Shown: positions 36,878 through 49,701 of the stretch, one piece after another
Numbering within the stretch: position 1 is the stretch's first letter
Layout of the letters: the number at the start of each line of letters is the position of its first letter
Assembly (NCBI RefSeq): GCF_902167145.1
Contig: NC_050097.1
Span: forward strand, 140,145,982-140,209,981
Source: Zea mays
Lineage: Eukaryota > Streptophyta > Magnoliopsida > Poales > Poaceae
DNA length: 64,000 bases
Direction of reading: 5' to 3'
Notes under the pieces: generated by a model
The model's input: only the letters and a program-made list of their open reading frames with translations
The model's database searches: none
Told to the model about the DNA's origin: nothing
Translations under genes and position numbers: made by a program

Positions 36878-39800
36878 GATGTTTTCAAGTTGTTCATATA
36901 CCTCACTCCCACGCAAAGTTTAGTCATCAAGGAAGGGTCAGCCTCGCCTCGGCAAAGCCCGACCCTCCCTCGGGGGCTAAAAGGGGGGAACCCCCTCTGC
37001 GTCGAATTTTTTCCTCGAAAAAAGATCCCTTCTGCCAGAATGTCTTTCGTTCTTTTTGACTACTTCGAAAGTGGATCCTGAAAACGGCGGAGTACAAGTA
37101 AGCAGCCAAGGCTGACCGAGCCGAGGGACTCCTACGCCTCCGGGATACGGATACCTCACTCATCACCTTCTGCGATAAGTAACTCACGTTCGGATAAGTG
37201 ATTCCGCGGACCGAACAAGTCTTCACGTTCGGAAGCTCTTCTGCCGGAGCGATTCTTCGAGCCTTCTTGACTGCGTCGGTGACAGAACCCTATGGACGGG
37301 TAAGAGTGCGCGTAAGCGGCAAGGCTGACCGAGCCGAGGGACTCCTATGCCTCCGGGATACGGATACCTCACTCATCACCTTTCGTGAGAAGCAACTCTC
37401 GCTCGCACAAACAATTCTGTTACCAACAAAAAGTCCGGGGACTCGAAGCAAGAGGAAAAGAGACGCAGCTTCACAACACGGCGAGGGTGTGTTTTGGCCT
37501 CGGCGGCCGTAGGAAACACACGCTACAAGACGATCCGATCCTGCAGGCTCGGATCTTGACGCTTGAAGGGAGCAGCAACACCCTCAGCGTCGACAACACC
37601 TTCGGCGAAGTCCGACCCAGCCTCGGACGGCGACGCTGTCCGAAGACCTCCACTCTGAAGGACGGCGTCATCACCAAGCCCGGGCCGTCGCCGCCAGGGT
37701 CTTCCCCGAGGATCCGGCCCGAGCAGGCGGCTCGGTCGATCACCCTGGGGCCTCGGCCGGCTGTCCCCCGAGGACATCAGCCCGACCCGAGGCCTCGGCA
37801 GGTCAATTCCGGCGTCGGTCCCGCTAACGGACGACCCGGCCAGGCTCCGGCCGACCAGGTCTTCCTCACGAGCCAACTTTGCCTCTGTTCACGCTGACAC
37901 CGCTACCCCTGGCCTCGGCTCATCGAAGAGCGGCCGAGGGGTTCCTTTAACTAAGCAAGGGAAGCCTCGGACAACAAGGCTGACCGAGCCGAGGGACTCC
38001 TACACCTCTGGGATACGGGTACCTCACTCGTCACCTTTACACGGGGCGACTCACGCTTGGTGAAGCGGCTCAGACAACCAACAGGCGAGTCTTAGTGCTC
38101 GAAAATGAGGAAAAATACATACATGTTCAGGCCCCGACAGCCACAATGAACAAAAACACTGGCATTCGAAGTGCCATCACAGACGGAACTCTGGTTCCAT
38201 CCCCGCAGGTATGAACAACCTTCACACCGGGGAACCTACGGGGCGACGAGCACCGGGGGACCCACCAGCGACCTCTGCAGCAGCAGCCATGGTCCCAGGA
38301 CGGACGCGGCCGCCGGAGGGCTCTCGTTCGCGTTCCCGCTCAAGGGACGCGAACCAGCTATTAAAGCCAAAGAGCGGGCCACTCCAAAGCGCACCGGCAG
38401 GTCCTCGCTCCCGTCCTCGCCACGAAAGCGAGGAAGAGGGCGGAATGTTGCATCCTAGCTGGGCAGCAACAGTTCGCCTTCCCCGGCATGGCTGGAGGAC
38501 GTCTCCTCCGCAGAGCCGGAGGATGGTTGCCACCACCAGAAGCTGGAAGAAGAGGTGGCCAGCCGGCCCGTGCGAGAGGTAGAGCCCTGGCTCGCCTCGC
38601 CCCCCGCCCCAGCAAGGATGACGAACATCCTCGAGGCTGAGGGCGGGACCAAGGTCATAGCCCGGTTTGCCTCTCCCCATCCAGGGGCTGGAGGTCACCG
38701 TTTTGGGTGACCGCCGGTGGAGGGGTGCAACCAGGCTGCATGATGAAAATCCTTGAAGCCAAACGATGGCTGAAAGGTACCAACTCCCGCGGAGTTGCGT
38801 TCCCCCAACGACAAGGCAAAAAGACGGCGGGCATCCCCCATCCGGGGGCTTGGAAGGTGGAAAGGCGCGATGCATAAGGGAGCGCGAAGACATGGTCGCC
38901 TTCCAAGGGGGTCACCCTCCTTTTAAAGGCAACTCTCCCTACTTGCGTCCCCAGCCGTCGTGGGATGAGTCTTCTCCAACACACTCCAAGGTCCTCCCCT
39001 ACGGCGCGGGGGCTGGGCCCCACACGTCATGCAAGCCGGCTCAGAGCAGAAGAAGCCAAACCGCCGCGCGCGGTGCGTGCAACCGCCCAGCGGTTGCAAG
39101 CGGCTCTCCACTTTTTCCCAGACCAACGGGCGGGAGGGCGAGCAGCCATGCAGGCGGCATGCAACCGCGCCAAATGGGCGCACTTCTCCGACTCCCAACA
39201 CGCCCGGCATGGAGACCCAGGCCCACGCGTCATGCGACCAGCGCGCCGAATGCTTCGTGCATACAGCTGCACCGCCACTTGCGCCACCACCGCGCCTCCT
39301 CGACTGCGGAACCAATACCGCGGCTCGAGACGACCCAGCGCACGACCCAGCAGCGCCAGCCTGGCGTGATGGTCAATACGGCCAAAAATGGGCCGGCAGT
39401 AATGGCGGTGGCAGGCGGGCAGGAGCAGCAGTCACGTCGTCAGCCAAGCCTACGTCCCATCCAGGAGCGACGAGAGAACCCTCTCTCACGGCGTGAAGAC
39501 AACGCGCCCGTGTTCCGTTCCTCGAACGGCTCGCGCACGCGCAACGGCCGCCCCGCCAACCACTCGCCCCGTCGCATTAACTCCGCGGCGGGACAGGCGG
39601 CGCCTCTGGCCGGAGAAGCGGGCGACGCTTCGCCTTCGCCATAATGACCGCGTCAAAAAAGGTACGCCGCGTCGTTCGGTTTCGTATCCTTTTCCTTTTT
39701 TCCTCTTTCTCTCTCTTGCAACAGGGACTGGGAAAGGGGGATACCCCGAAAAGGACCCTTCCCCGTGAAGGAACCAGGCTCCGAGCCTCCCTACTGATCA

Positions 39801-40730
39801 GAGGTTCGAAGGCTGGCCCCTCGGAAGGGTTCGACAGCCGCCTCAGATCGCGTGGGCTCTACACCCACTACTGGTCAGAGGTTCGAAGGCCGGCCCCTCG
39901 GAAGGGTTCCACGGCCCCCTCAGGCTACTCGGGCTCCGCGCCCACTACTGATTAGGGGTTCGAAGGCTGGCCCCCGAAGGGTTCACAACCGCCTCAGACA
40001 CAGAGCGAGGGATGACCATGGGTACGTTCGATACACAACCAAGGCTCGGGCTGCGCTCCCGAGGTACCCAAGGACATTTCCGAGACTAGCGGGAACGATC
40101 TTGTAACGGAATCCCATCAGAGGGAGGCATCGAGCCCTCGGACCCCGTCGCCAGGGGACCGGGTCCGGCAGATCACCCGCAGGTACTTTTGGGCGTGCCT
40201 TTGGGCCCCTAGCCGACCCCTAACGAACGGGGCACGGACGTCCACTCGGATTACCCGCTTGCAGCTCACCGGAGACACCATGTTCGGCGCCCATCGAGGG
40301 CAACATGGCGCTTTCCCCCCCTCCTCCTTGCGGAAAGGCGACGCAGGGGCATATGTGAAAAAGTCGAGTTTGTCCCTGATCGCCCTCTCGCCCTGTGCAG
40401 AGGCTCGAGGGCTGCTCTCGCAAACCCGGCTCCGGCCGAACCGTTGACAGCGTCAACATACCAGCCCAAGAACTTGGGACCCGACCATACACCCGGGCTA
40501 CGGCCAGCTCGCATGAGGGACGACCAGACCAGCCGAAGCATTACGCGAGGCATTAAGACCTCGGGGGAGTGAAACCACTCCTCCGAGGCCTCGGGGGCTA
40601 CACCCGGCGGGTGCGCTCGCGCGCACCCACCGGAACAAAACGCAACCGAGAAAAGCTGGTCCCCTTGCAAAAAAGTGCGACGAAAGCCTCCAAGCGAGTG
40701 CTAACACTCCCTTCGAGGCTCAGGGGCTAC
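36878..40730 (+). other. Huck-like 3' internal non-coding region
   Basis: 3.85 kb without a supported gene; long GC-rich frames on both strands (such as 38222-38893 and 38766-39644) show no domain. A block with GGCTGACCGAGCCGAGGGAC and ATACGGATACCTCACTC occurs three times, at about 37107, 37320 and 37978. Three copies of a ~77-bp unit with GAGGTTCGAAGGCTGGCCCC lie at about 39799-40000. A purine-rich tract (AGGCTCAGGGGCTAC) precedes the LTR. Confidence 0.75.
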
Positions 40731-42330
40731 TGTCGGGGACCATAATTAGGGGTACCCTCAAGGCTCCTAATTCTCAGCTGGTAACCCCCATCAGCACAAA
40801 GCTGCAAAGGCCTGATGGGTGCGATTAAGTCAGGGATCAGTCCATTCGAGGGACTCGATCACGCCTCGCCCGAGCCTAGCCTCGGACAAGGGCAGCCGAC
40901 CCCGGAGGATTTCCGTCTCGCCCGAGGCCCCCCTCCCGCGGCAAACATATTTCCGGCTCGACCGAGGCCCTGTCTTCGCCAAGAAGCAACCCTGACCAAA
41001 TCGCCGCACCGACCGACCAAATCGCAGGAGCATTTAATGCAAAGGTGGCCTGACACCTTTATCCTGACGCGTGCCCCCCAGCCGGCAGAGCCGAAGTGAC
41101 CGCCGTCACTTCGCCGCTCCACTGACCGGCCTAACAGAAAGACAGCGCCGCCTGCGCCGCTCCGACTGTGGTGCCACTTGACAGAGTGAGGCTGACAGGC
41201 AGTCAGGCCCGGCCGCAGGCACCATAGGAAGCTTCGCTTCGCCCGACCCAGGGCTCGGACTCGGGCTAAGCCACGGAAGACGGCGAACTCTGCTCCGCCC
41301 GACCCAAGGCTCGGACTCGGGCTAAGCCCCGGAAGACGGCGAACTCTGCTCCGCCCGACCCAGGGCTCGGACTCGGGCTAAGTCCCAGAAGACGACGAAC
41401 TCCGCTCCGCCCGACCCAGGGCTCGGACTCGAGCTAATCCCCGGAAGATGACGAACTCCGCTCCGCCCGACCCAGGGCTCGGACTCGGGCTAAGCCCCGG
41501 AAGACGGCGAACTCCGCTCCGCCCGACCCAGGGCTCGGACTCGGGCTAAGCCCCGGAAGACGACGAACTCCGCTCCGCCCGACCTAGGGCTCGGACTCGG
41601 GCTAAGCCCCGGAAGACGACGAACTCCGCTCCGCCCGACCTAGGGCTCGGACTCGGGCTCAACCCCAGAAGACGACGAACTCCGCTTCGCCCGACCCTAG
41701 GGCTCGGACTCCGCCCTGGCCTCAACCGACGGTCTCCGCCTCGCCCGAACCAGGGGCTCAGACTCGACCTCGGCCACGGAAGACAGACTCGACCTCGGCT
41801 TCGGAGGAACTTCCACATCGCCCAACCTAGGGCGCAGACCAGCCACATCGACAGGAGGCGCCATCATCACCCTACCCCAAGCTGACTCGGGCCATGGGGA
41901 ACAAGACCGGCGTCCCATCTGGCTCGCTCCGCCAGATAGGCAATGATGGCGCCCCGCATACTCTGTGACGACAGCTGCTCTCAGCCCCCTTACGGAAGCA
42001 AGAGGACGTCAGCAAGGACTCAACAGCTCCGACAGCTGTCCCTCCGCCAGGCTCCAGCACTCCTCCGACGGCCACAACATCACACCAGCTGGGTGCCAAA
42101 ATCTCTCCGGCTGCCACGACGACATGTACTTAGGGCGCTAGCTCTCCTCCGCTAGACACGTAGCACTCTGCTATACCCCCCATTGTACATCTGGATCCTC
42201 TCCTTACGCCTATAAAAGGAAGGACCAGGGCCCTCTTAGAGAAGGTGGGCCGCGCGGGGACGAGGACGAGACAGGCGCTCGCTTGAAGCCGCTCGCTCCC
42301 TCTCCCGCGTGGACGCTTGTAACCCCCTAC
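40731..42330 (+). repeat. Huck-like 3' LTR, last 187 bp missing
   Basis: Colinear with the 5' LTR from its first base to CCCCCTAC (equivalent to 30109), then unrelated DNA. It includes the 56-bp array (about 41237-41700) and a TATA box at 42211-42219. It preserves the uninterrupted target of the Opie-like insertion at about 41895-41910. Confidence 0.92.
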
Positions 42331-43949
42331 ATCGCTTTAGATTTCGAGAGTTAAAATCTTTTCAAAAGCGTGTTTGAAAAGTGACTAAGAAATGGGGTCA
42401 GTTGACTGTCCAGGCCTGGAGGCCGGACCATCCTCGATCCATCCAGAGGGGTACGAAGTGTGTTCACTTTGGATCGGTCCGGTATGTTTGTACTGTGGAC
42501 CGTCGGGCCTTGGGGCCGGATCGTCCGCACTTCTAACCAGAGAGAATCTAAGTTTGCACAAATCCATGTGTGTTTGTGCGGACTATCCGGCCGGGGTCGG
42601 CGAGCCGTCCACATGTGCCAAATTGGATTTGGGCAGGGACTGTGTGTTTTTGGGTGTTTGAACTACAGACTGTCCGGGGTTTTAGACCGGACAGTACTAA
42701 CTCCAAGGTTGCAGATCGTCCAGCTGTGAAGGGCGGACCGTCCGCTCATGTAAATCAACTTGGTCAGTGCTCTGGTGTTTTAAGTTACCAGGTCTCAGAC
42801 CGTCCGGGGTTGGCGGACCGTCCGGACTTTACTTTTTCTAACAACACTGACAGGTTTCAAACGGGAATTATACCCATTACTTGTACGACAGACCGTCCGG
42901 CCTTAGGGCATGGACCATCCACGTGTGCGCAGAAGCTATGCTAGTTGCACATAACAGTTGGAAATGTGAGGTGGACTATAAATAGAAGTGAAGCTCGTGT
43001 GTGAGGACTCTCTTGGCCATTCCTAACACACATTGAGCTCATTTGTGATCCTCTAACTCATTCTCTCACACTCTTTGCTTGGGATTGCATTCTAGTGAGA
43101 GATTGGGAACTCCTAGTGCATTTGCATCCATTGGTGATCCTTGAGGCACTAGGTGGTACACCAAGCAAGTGTCATTGGCTTGTTACTCTTGGAGGTTGCC
43201 GCCTCCTAGGCGGCTCGGGTGTTGTCTCCGTCGAGCTTTTTGTGAAGATTGTGGAGGAGTCGCGATGTTGATTGTGAGGGGTTCACGCCTACCTCGCTGG
43301 AGCGGCAAAGGCGACACTAGTGGAATCGAGGTATTGAGTAATTTCTTGTCCAGTTGGCTCAAAGATCAAGCCATGTCTTGATAGAGGAGCAAGTGAGAGC
43401 TTGAAGTCCACCTCAACGTGGATTAGGGGTGATCGACAAATCACCGATACCACGGGATAAAATTCGGTGTCATTCTCTTTATTCTTTACTTATTACTTTG
43501 CAAGTAGTTAGTAATTTGTGTATTGTCTCTCATTTCTAGCATTGCCATAATTGTCCCTCATAGATTGTTTACTTGTCACAGTTAAAGAATTTATATCTCT
43601 TGTCGTATTGATTAAATTTCTCTAGTTTCTTTGATTTTAGTTAAAACCGTCTATTCACCCCCTCTAGTCGGTGTCCTAGATCCTACAAGTGGTATCAGAG
43701 CCAAGGACTCCATTGTTTGTGGATCTAACCATCCGGAGTTGGATAAAATGACTAGTAACAACATTGTGCACATTGGGAAGCCATCACATTTTGATGGGAA
43801 CAATTATAACTATTGGAAAATAAGAATGTCAATGCATCTTAGAGCAATGGGAGGAAAATTTTGGCCAATTGTCAGAGATAGATTTGTTGTATTGAAGTAA
43901 GATGAACCATCACCTAGTGACAATGATTTGGCCAATTGTCAGGCACTTT
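42331..43949 (+). mobile_element. Copia-type element fragment: LTR, primer site and start of gag
   Basis: About 1357 bp of LTR end at 43687 (…CTAGATCCTACA). The canonical iMet primer site TGGTATCAGAGCC follows at 43690-43702. The LTR lacks a TG start at its junction with the Huck LTR, so its first part is deleted. It has many GACCGTCCGG-type palindromes (for example about 42735, 42799, 42820 and 42893). The internal part stops in gag at about 43949. Confidence 0.78.
43748..43949 (+). pseudogene. Copia gag N-terminal fragment
   Basis: The ATG at 43748 begins a frame with KPSHFDGNNYNYWKIRMSMH and the FWPIV pattern typical of the DUF4219/UBN2 start of copia Gag. A TAA occurs at 43898-43900 and the homologous reading seems to run to about 43949, where the sequence changes. 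It is a truncated remnant of a capsid gene. Confidence 0.8.
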
Positions 43950-45064
43950 AGGGTTGTGATCTGGGTACCCTTAATTATGGTATCTGACAACTGGACAGTC
44001 TAGTGCCCCCGTAAAAGTGGTCGTTTTTTCACTGGATTGAGATCTTCACAAGGAAAGGCTAGGGGCTCATTTGGGGCTATAAAAAGGCCTCCTAGGCGAC
44101 CATTTGAAGTATAGAAGTGCAGCCAATAAGTCCATACATCATTGTGATCAATTCTTTCTCTCCCTCTCTTGTGTATCTCTCTAGTTTGTGTAGATGCGCA
44201 GTTATAAGCCTTTAGAGAGAGGGGAGGTGCTGGTGAGAGCAAGAGCAAGATCTTGAGCGTTGTTACTCTACTGGAGTGTTGTCAAGAAGACTGTAAGCAG
44301 TAGCATCATCGTTGTAACCATCATCAACATAGTGGAAGGCTCTATCTATCACATTGACCGATCTGAGCAAACGTAGGAAGGAGTTAAAATATACTCTAAG
44401 CCAAGGTGCGGCTAACTCCAACGAGGACAAGGCAAGCAATTCAGGCTTGGCCGAACCTCAGGATAAATCCCTATATATGTGTGCTCTGATCTGTGTTGTG
44501 TGTTGTCTATATGTCTTAATTGCTTTTTATAGTTGACTTCAATACTTATCTGTGGTACAAGCTGTCTTTGAAGTGCACTGGAGCGTTGTCAAGAAGACTG
44601 TAAGCAGTAGCATCATCGTTGTAACCATCATCAACATAGTGGAAGGCTCTATCTATCACATTGACAGATCTGAGCAAACGTAGGAAGGAGTTAAAATATA
44701 CTCTAAGCCAAGGTGCGGCTAACTCCAACGAGGACTAGGCAAGCAATTCAGGCTTGGCCGAACCTCAGGATAAATCCCTATATATGTGTGCTCTGATCTG
44801 TGTTGTGTGTTGTCTATATGTCTTATTTGCTTTTTATAGTTGACTTTAATACTTATCTGTGGTACAAGCTGTCTTTGAAGTGCAAGGTATTTTGAGATAA
44901 GAACTTTAATTCCGCTGCGACCTACTCAAAGGGTCTTTCATTCCACTGCGATCCAGTCTTCGAGTAGAGTGAGAATTTCTAGTTTTTAAGTGTTAATTTT
45001 TATTCGCCTATTCACCCCGTCTAGGCGATATCTAGATCATGTTCCCGGGCAAAGGGAACTTTCA
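43950..45064 (+). repeat. Truncated copia-type LTR with an internal 307-bp tandem duplication
   Basis: A TATA box in GGCTATAAAAAGG (about 44077-44089) and the end style TTCACCCCGTCTAGGCGATATC (about 45011) mark it as a copia LTR. It starts abruptly inside the preceding gag fragment and lacks primer site and coding DNA. About 50 bp of AT-rich DNA follow before the next element. Confidence 0.65.
44271..44884 (+). repeat. 307-bp tandem duplication
   Basis: Copies 44271-44577 and 44578-44884 are directly adjacent and differ at about five positions (for example GACCGA/GACAGA and GACAAGG/GACTAGG). Confidence 0.93.
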
Positions 45065-45115
45065 AGCTTTTGTAGCTTTTTGTATGATATAGATATAAAA
45101 GTTTTTATTATTAAT

Positions 45116-45793
45116 TGTTGGGGGCCTTCCTCTTCCGAAAAGGTCCTCAAAAACGTGACTGACCATAAGTTTTCAGTATATGGATTATTACAGGGGGGTT
45201 TCGGTTTTGGCATAAAGGTCTTCTCTCATGGCAAAGACATACGATGTGAAGATGTAACCCGAAGGTGATAAGAATAATCGTCGAAGCTGTAGCCAAAGAG
45301 CTTCAGCTTAATATGGTGACGAAGACCAAATATGATGTCGATCGAAAGGGGAAAAAGACTAGTTAGTCCTTAATAGTTCATGTTATGATTATAAATAGAT
45401 GTCAAGGACATAAATGTACTTTTTCCCGGGCTGCGTCCTGTGCCTATAAATAGATGATCAGTAGCGATGTACTGTTCACGCTGATTTATAATAACTCTCT
45501 CGCGTCTTCACCTTCGAGCAATCCGAAGGTATCAATGTAATATTAATACTGTTAATATTCATACATGTTTTGTGGAATGCAAATATGAATAAATTAATGA
45601 GATGCAGTTACTGTTTTCATCCCTTTGCATTCCTATTCGCATGTTAAATGATGAAGGTATGTCCTTCTTGACCTTCGTCTGATGAGCATTATACCCATGT
45701 GGAAATAATGCTTCGAAAGACGAAGGTCCAGAATAATTAACAATTGTGTTGCCTTGTTCTTGACCTACAACATTTGAGAACAAGTGACCAACA
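45116..45793 (+). repeat. 5' LTR of the xilon-like gypsy element
   Basis: 678 bp, TGTTGGGGGCC to CCAACA, homologous to 10201-10907. A TATA box (CCTATAAATAGATGA) is at about 45440-45454. Confidence 0.85.
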
Positions 45794-45810
45794 TTGGCGC
45801 CCACCTCCGG
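45794..45810 (+). other. Primer-binding site of the xilon-like element
   Basis: TTGGCGCCCACCTCCGG directly follows the LTR end. The TGG(C) start suits a tRNA CCA end. The isotype is not assigned. Confidence 0.7.
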
Positions 45811-45993
45811 TGAACTCAAAAGACCACCTTCGGCAAGCATCCACCTTCGTCATGCCGCTGAAGAAGACAACAGCGCCAGGGGCTGCCCTGTAGCCACTGG
45901 ACACAAATCAGCATACACTATCCCTGTGAGAAGCTAGGAGCCAGAAGAGAAAGGCTACCGGCCCAACAACTCAGAAGGAGGAGTTGGACCAGG

Positions 45994-48900
45994 TGTCACA
46001 CTCGGGTTTTAGGGGTCCAAAACCCGGCCGCGAAATAAACACCAGGTGTGCTAGGACCAAGTCTCACACATATGATGAATAGTGGTACAGAAACGGATGT
46101 CACATCTTTACTATATAATAGGAGTTATGTACAAAATAAATAAATAAATACATCATATGAAGACATGATCCAGCAACCCAAAGTTGAATGGGAGATGACG
46201 GCCTAGACCTCTCACGAACTCATCACAGCATCCTCCATGCGCCTCATCCTGCGGCACCTATCCTTGACCTGTGGGGGGGGGGGTGTAAGACACCAAGAGT
46301 GAGCTTACATACGTTCATCGTTCAACAAGTTATGGGGAATAATGTGCATGAACTCGCCAAAGGTGTAAGTTCACGTGAAGTGTAAGGCTTACCAAAGAGG
46401 ATGGTTGAAGCTGAGCATTGCTTTTAAAGTTGGTCAAAATTTTATTAGCAGTTACTAAGTATATGTAAATACCAACCCAATTAAGTAGTAGAACAAAAGT
46501 TTTAACAACACCTGTGATGCAATGCATATGACAAATTTGAATTTAGTTCCATAAATTAATCATGTGAGGGTCCGAGCTGCTCATGACCGTGAGCACGGCT
46601 GATATACCAGTTTTACACTCTGCAGAGGTTGCACATCTTTACCCACAAGTCATGTTACCCACCTGCCAAGGGATAGCGACTCCCATACACCTCTACCTAG
46701 GAGGCGAGGCAGGGTAACACTACGAGGCCTTTAAAAAGTTCCACTAGCTTTCGAAAACCCGCTACAGTTTATAGGAAGCTCCAATGCAGGGACCCCTTGC
46801 CTGACCGCCATCGTAGCAAAATCAACCCATGGGCCTCCCTACACTGACCACTCCCCTACTGCCCTTGCCCCTTTCGGGTAAGGTAGTCTTCCACTAGCTT
46901 TCCAAATTAGTGAACCAAGGGCGTCCCATACCACCCTTGTGGTAGCACTATTTTCCCGGGTGGTCGCTCCATGTTCCAATTAACATAATGATCTTATCAT
47001 AAACAATAAATAACAACTGATAATATAAGTATGATAATGAATAGTGTGTATATCTATACCCAAAACCATATAAAGCAATAACAGGTACTACCCAAAAATT
47101 CAGTGGTGAACAAGGTATAAAGATAGTCAAACTAGGGTAACCTATTGTGTCCCATCAAAATTAACCTATGCAGATCGTTATGATTAATAAGAACATGACT
47201 GGGTAAAAAAAGTGATCAAGGGCACAACTTGCCCGAGACTTTAGATTCCAGGTACTAGGATGATCTTCAGGTGGCTCGTAACCTCGTGCTAGTCGTAGCA
47301 ATACAAACAAATATGGTATAGGAAAAATCAACATCACACCAAACATAAGAATAAACTGCATAATAATAATCTACGCGTCGCTACGAGATCGTGGGTTCGA
47401 GAACCGCTAAATACGGGGTTACGGTTATGAAGTTATGGTTTTCCGAAGATCCACGTGGTTAAATATAGAATATACTAAGTTCAACATTTTAACCTATATT
47501 TCATGACAAAACAAAGTTACCAAGTGATAATAAATATTATTGTGAGACTAATGTAACTTGAATGAATCAAAACGGAGTTAAAATAGGGACGTTATAAATT
47601 TCCAAAGGTTTTATGTATTTGATACAAAATTAATTAAGAGATTAATTTTAATACAGTTTTCATGTCAAACCAGAGACACTAGTTGACAAACAATAATATT
47701 ATAAAATTATAGAAACTGAAATGGGTCAATTCGAACTTAATATGAATTTCTTATGGATTTAACAAGATTCTGGAATTGTTTTTATATAAGAAATTCATTT
47801 TGATTATGTTTTCTCTTAATTAATAACTGGTTGTACTACAGCTGTGAATTCCAGAGAGCACAGGGTCTACTACGCAAATAGTTTCAAGGCTCAGGACTGG
47901 ACCGCTGGTTGTTTTTAAGTAAACTGAGGGGTTCATATGAAAAAGTACGCCTGCGAAGGGGTACGCGCCGATAACAGCCATCCGATCAATAACAGAGCGC
48001 TAGGATTAGATTTATTTTAAAACGAACCGGTATATGATCCGGGCAACCCCATCACACGATCCACGACCCTGATATCACGGCGCCAAGATCTGCCTCTGGC
48101 CGTCTGATCCTATACCTACGACTAAGATCTTATTAGGTGAAGGGGTATGTCTCGCTTTAATCCTGGTCGTACGTCCAAGATCCAATGGTCCCGCATCCTC
48201 CTTCTTCCCCCCAACGTCGGCCGATGGCATGTCTAGCATAGCCGGCGGGGCCATTGCCGCCCACGACCATCCATTGGCCCGGCACCCAGACTCCATCGTC
48301 GACCATTCCTACACACAGTTGAGATCAACGTGAGTATACCAGAGAGGATTCTTACCGGCAGTGGCGGCAGAAACAGGCTCCCTACGGCGTTGGGCGGATC
48401 TGGGATGCCAAAATTGCTCCGGCGAGCAATTCCCACGGTTCCAGTGAACCCCCGTGCTCAGAAATACCCCGCGCACACGCGTCAGGGGCCATTGGCTTAT
48501 CTCCACGCCATAGCGCAAGCTTTTCGTGGTTGTGGGCCGAACTGGCATGCGACGACACTCAGCTCTCGCTTCGCCTCTTGGAGTGAGCTCCCAGCAATGG
48601 CAGCCCCTGGTGTTCCATTTTCTAGGTGCGATGGATCGGTCGTGGGGTACGAGAGGAGTGCGGCACAAGGTTTTATAGCCCGAGGTGGTAGGGATTTCGG
48701 GCGCGGTTTGTTGGATCGCCGGGAGGGGAACGAGCTACGGTAGACTCGGAAGATCCCAACGGACCGGTCTAGAAGAAAGAGCTGACAAATGGCCCCCACA
48801 TGGCGGTGACCCACACACGGGCCCACACGTCAGCACGCTCCACCGGTGTGGACAGTGCAGTCAGCGGGGAAATGGGCCGACTATTTGGCCCAGAGGAGTC

Positions 48901-49701
48901 GGTCCGCGCGAGGCAAAGAAGGTTGGCCTGGGGGAAACATGGGCCGCCAGGTGCGGTTTCCTTGGACCGAGGGAGAGGATCTGACACGACGGGGTCCACC
49001 TGCCATCGGCTTGGAGCAAACGCAGACGCACATCATGTGAGGCTGACAGGGGCGGCCCACACGTCGGCGCCGGTGCGCGTGGAGAAGTAAGTGGGCCACG
49101 CGACAGAAAATGGCAAATGGGCCGGAATGAAGGTAACTCAGCCCAAGAACCAGTCTGCCCATTTTCTTTTCTTTTTATTTTCCAAACTAGATTAAACTAA
49201 ATTTTTAATTTAAATCTAGGTCAAATTTATGTGCTCAGTCATAATAAAACTCCAGAATGCAAAATACAAAAGTATATTTGTTTATTTATTTCTTTATCTT
49301 ATTCATTAAACAAATGCTTTCAATTATGGAAATCCACAAACTCAAAGTTTGTTATGTTAACATAATATGATTTATATATGTAGTTAAATTGAAAGTTTAT
49401 TCCGAACTGAATATTTATTTGTTTTAAGAGAAATTATTTCTTAATATGTAATCTCTTATTAAGGAAATGCATTATTTACAACTATATATATATATTATAT
49501 TTTTTAGAGAATGTATCCAAATGCATAATTCACCCAAGATTATTTTGATCCATTTGTGTTCAAAATTAATTTTATTCATTATCCTTTGGAAGAATATGCA
49601 CAAAGAAACGAAAATCAAGTAATTCTCAAAACACTTTTATGTAAATACATGTATTTATTTATTTTATTATTTTTACCTTATACAAATTTTAGGGCTTTAT
49701 A
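45994..49701 (-). repeat. 3' LTR of the LARD-like element (3708 bp)
   Basis: On the plus strand it runs TGTCACACTCGGG to GGGCTTTATA (TGTA in the partner). It has a run of ten G at about 46266 and a minus-strand TATA box at 48671-48677. It carries about 333 bp (47600-47932) that the other LTR lacks. Frames of 100-140 codons at 48309-48999 recur in the other LTR simply because LTRs are copies. They have no recognisable domain. Confidence 0.85.

Larger units (their letters stand above)
18991..42330 (+). mobile_element. Huck-like Ty3-gypsy (Tat lineage) retrotransposon, split by an Opie-like insertion and 3'-truncated
   Basis: The 5' LTR is 18991-20163 plus 29683-30296, with the Opie-like element between. 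Next come a primer site at 30299-30316, gag-protease (30357-33606), RT/RNase H/integrase (33607-36877), a 3.85-kb non-coding region (36878-40730) and a 3' LTR (40731-42330) lacking its last 187 bp. LTR starts TGTCGGGGACCATAATTAGG and internal 56-bp repeats recall maize Huck. The two LTRs have matching lengths where comparable (1787 against 1600 plus the missing 187) and differ at about 14 of the first ~520 positions, roughly 2.7%, so it is clearly older than the element inside it. The coding region has two single-base insertions and three premature stops. Confidence 0.9.

Noticed and set aside
38222..38893. 223-codon antisense ORF in the Huck-like 3' internal region
   Set aside because: Position recalls antisense ORFs of other gypsy elements, but the protein is low-complexity and shows no Transposase_28-like pattern by eye.
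46266..46280. Run of about ten G bases (also near 51491)
   Set aside because: Present in both LTR copies, so it belongs to the element. Exact length is prone to sequencing error and nothing further can be inferred.
48309..48999. ORFs of 100-140 codons in the LARD-like LTR, repeated at 53074-53929
   Set aside because: They repeat only because the LTRs are copies. They are interrupted differently in each copy and show no domain.
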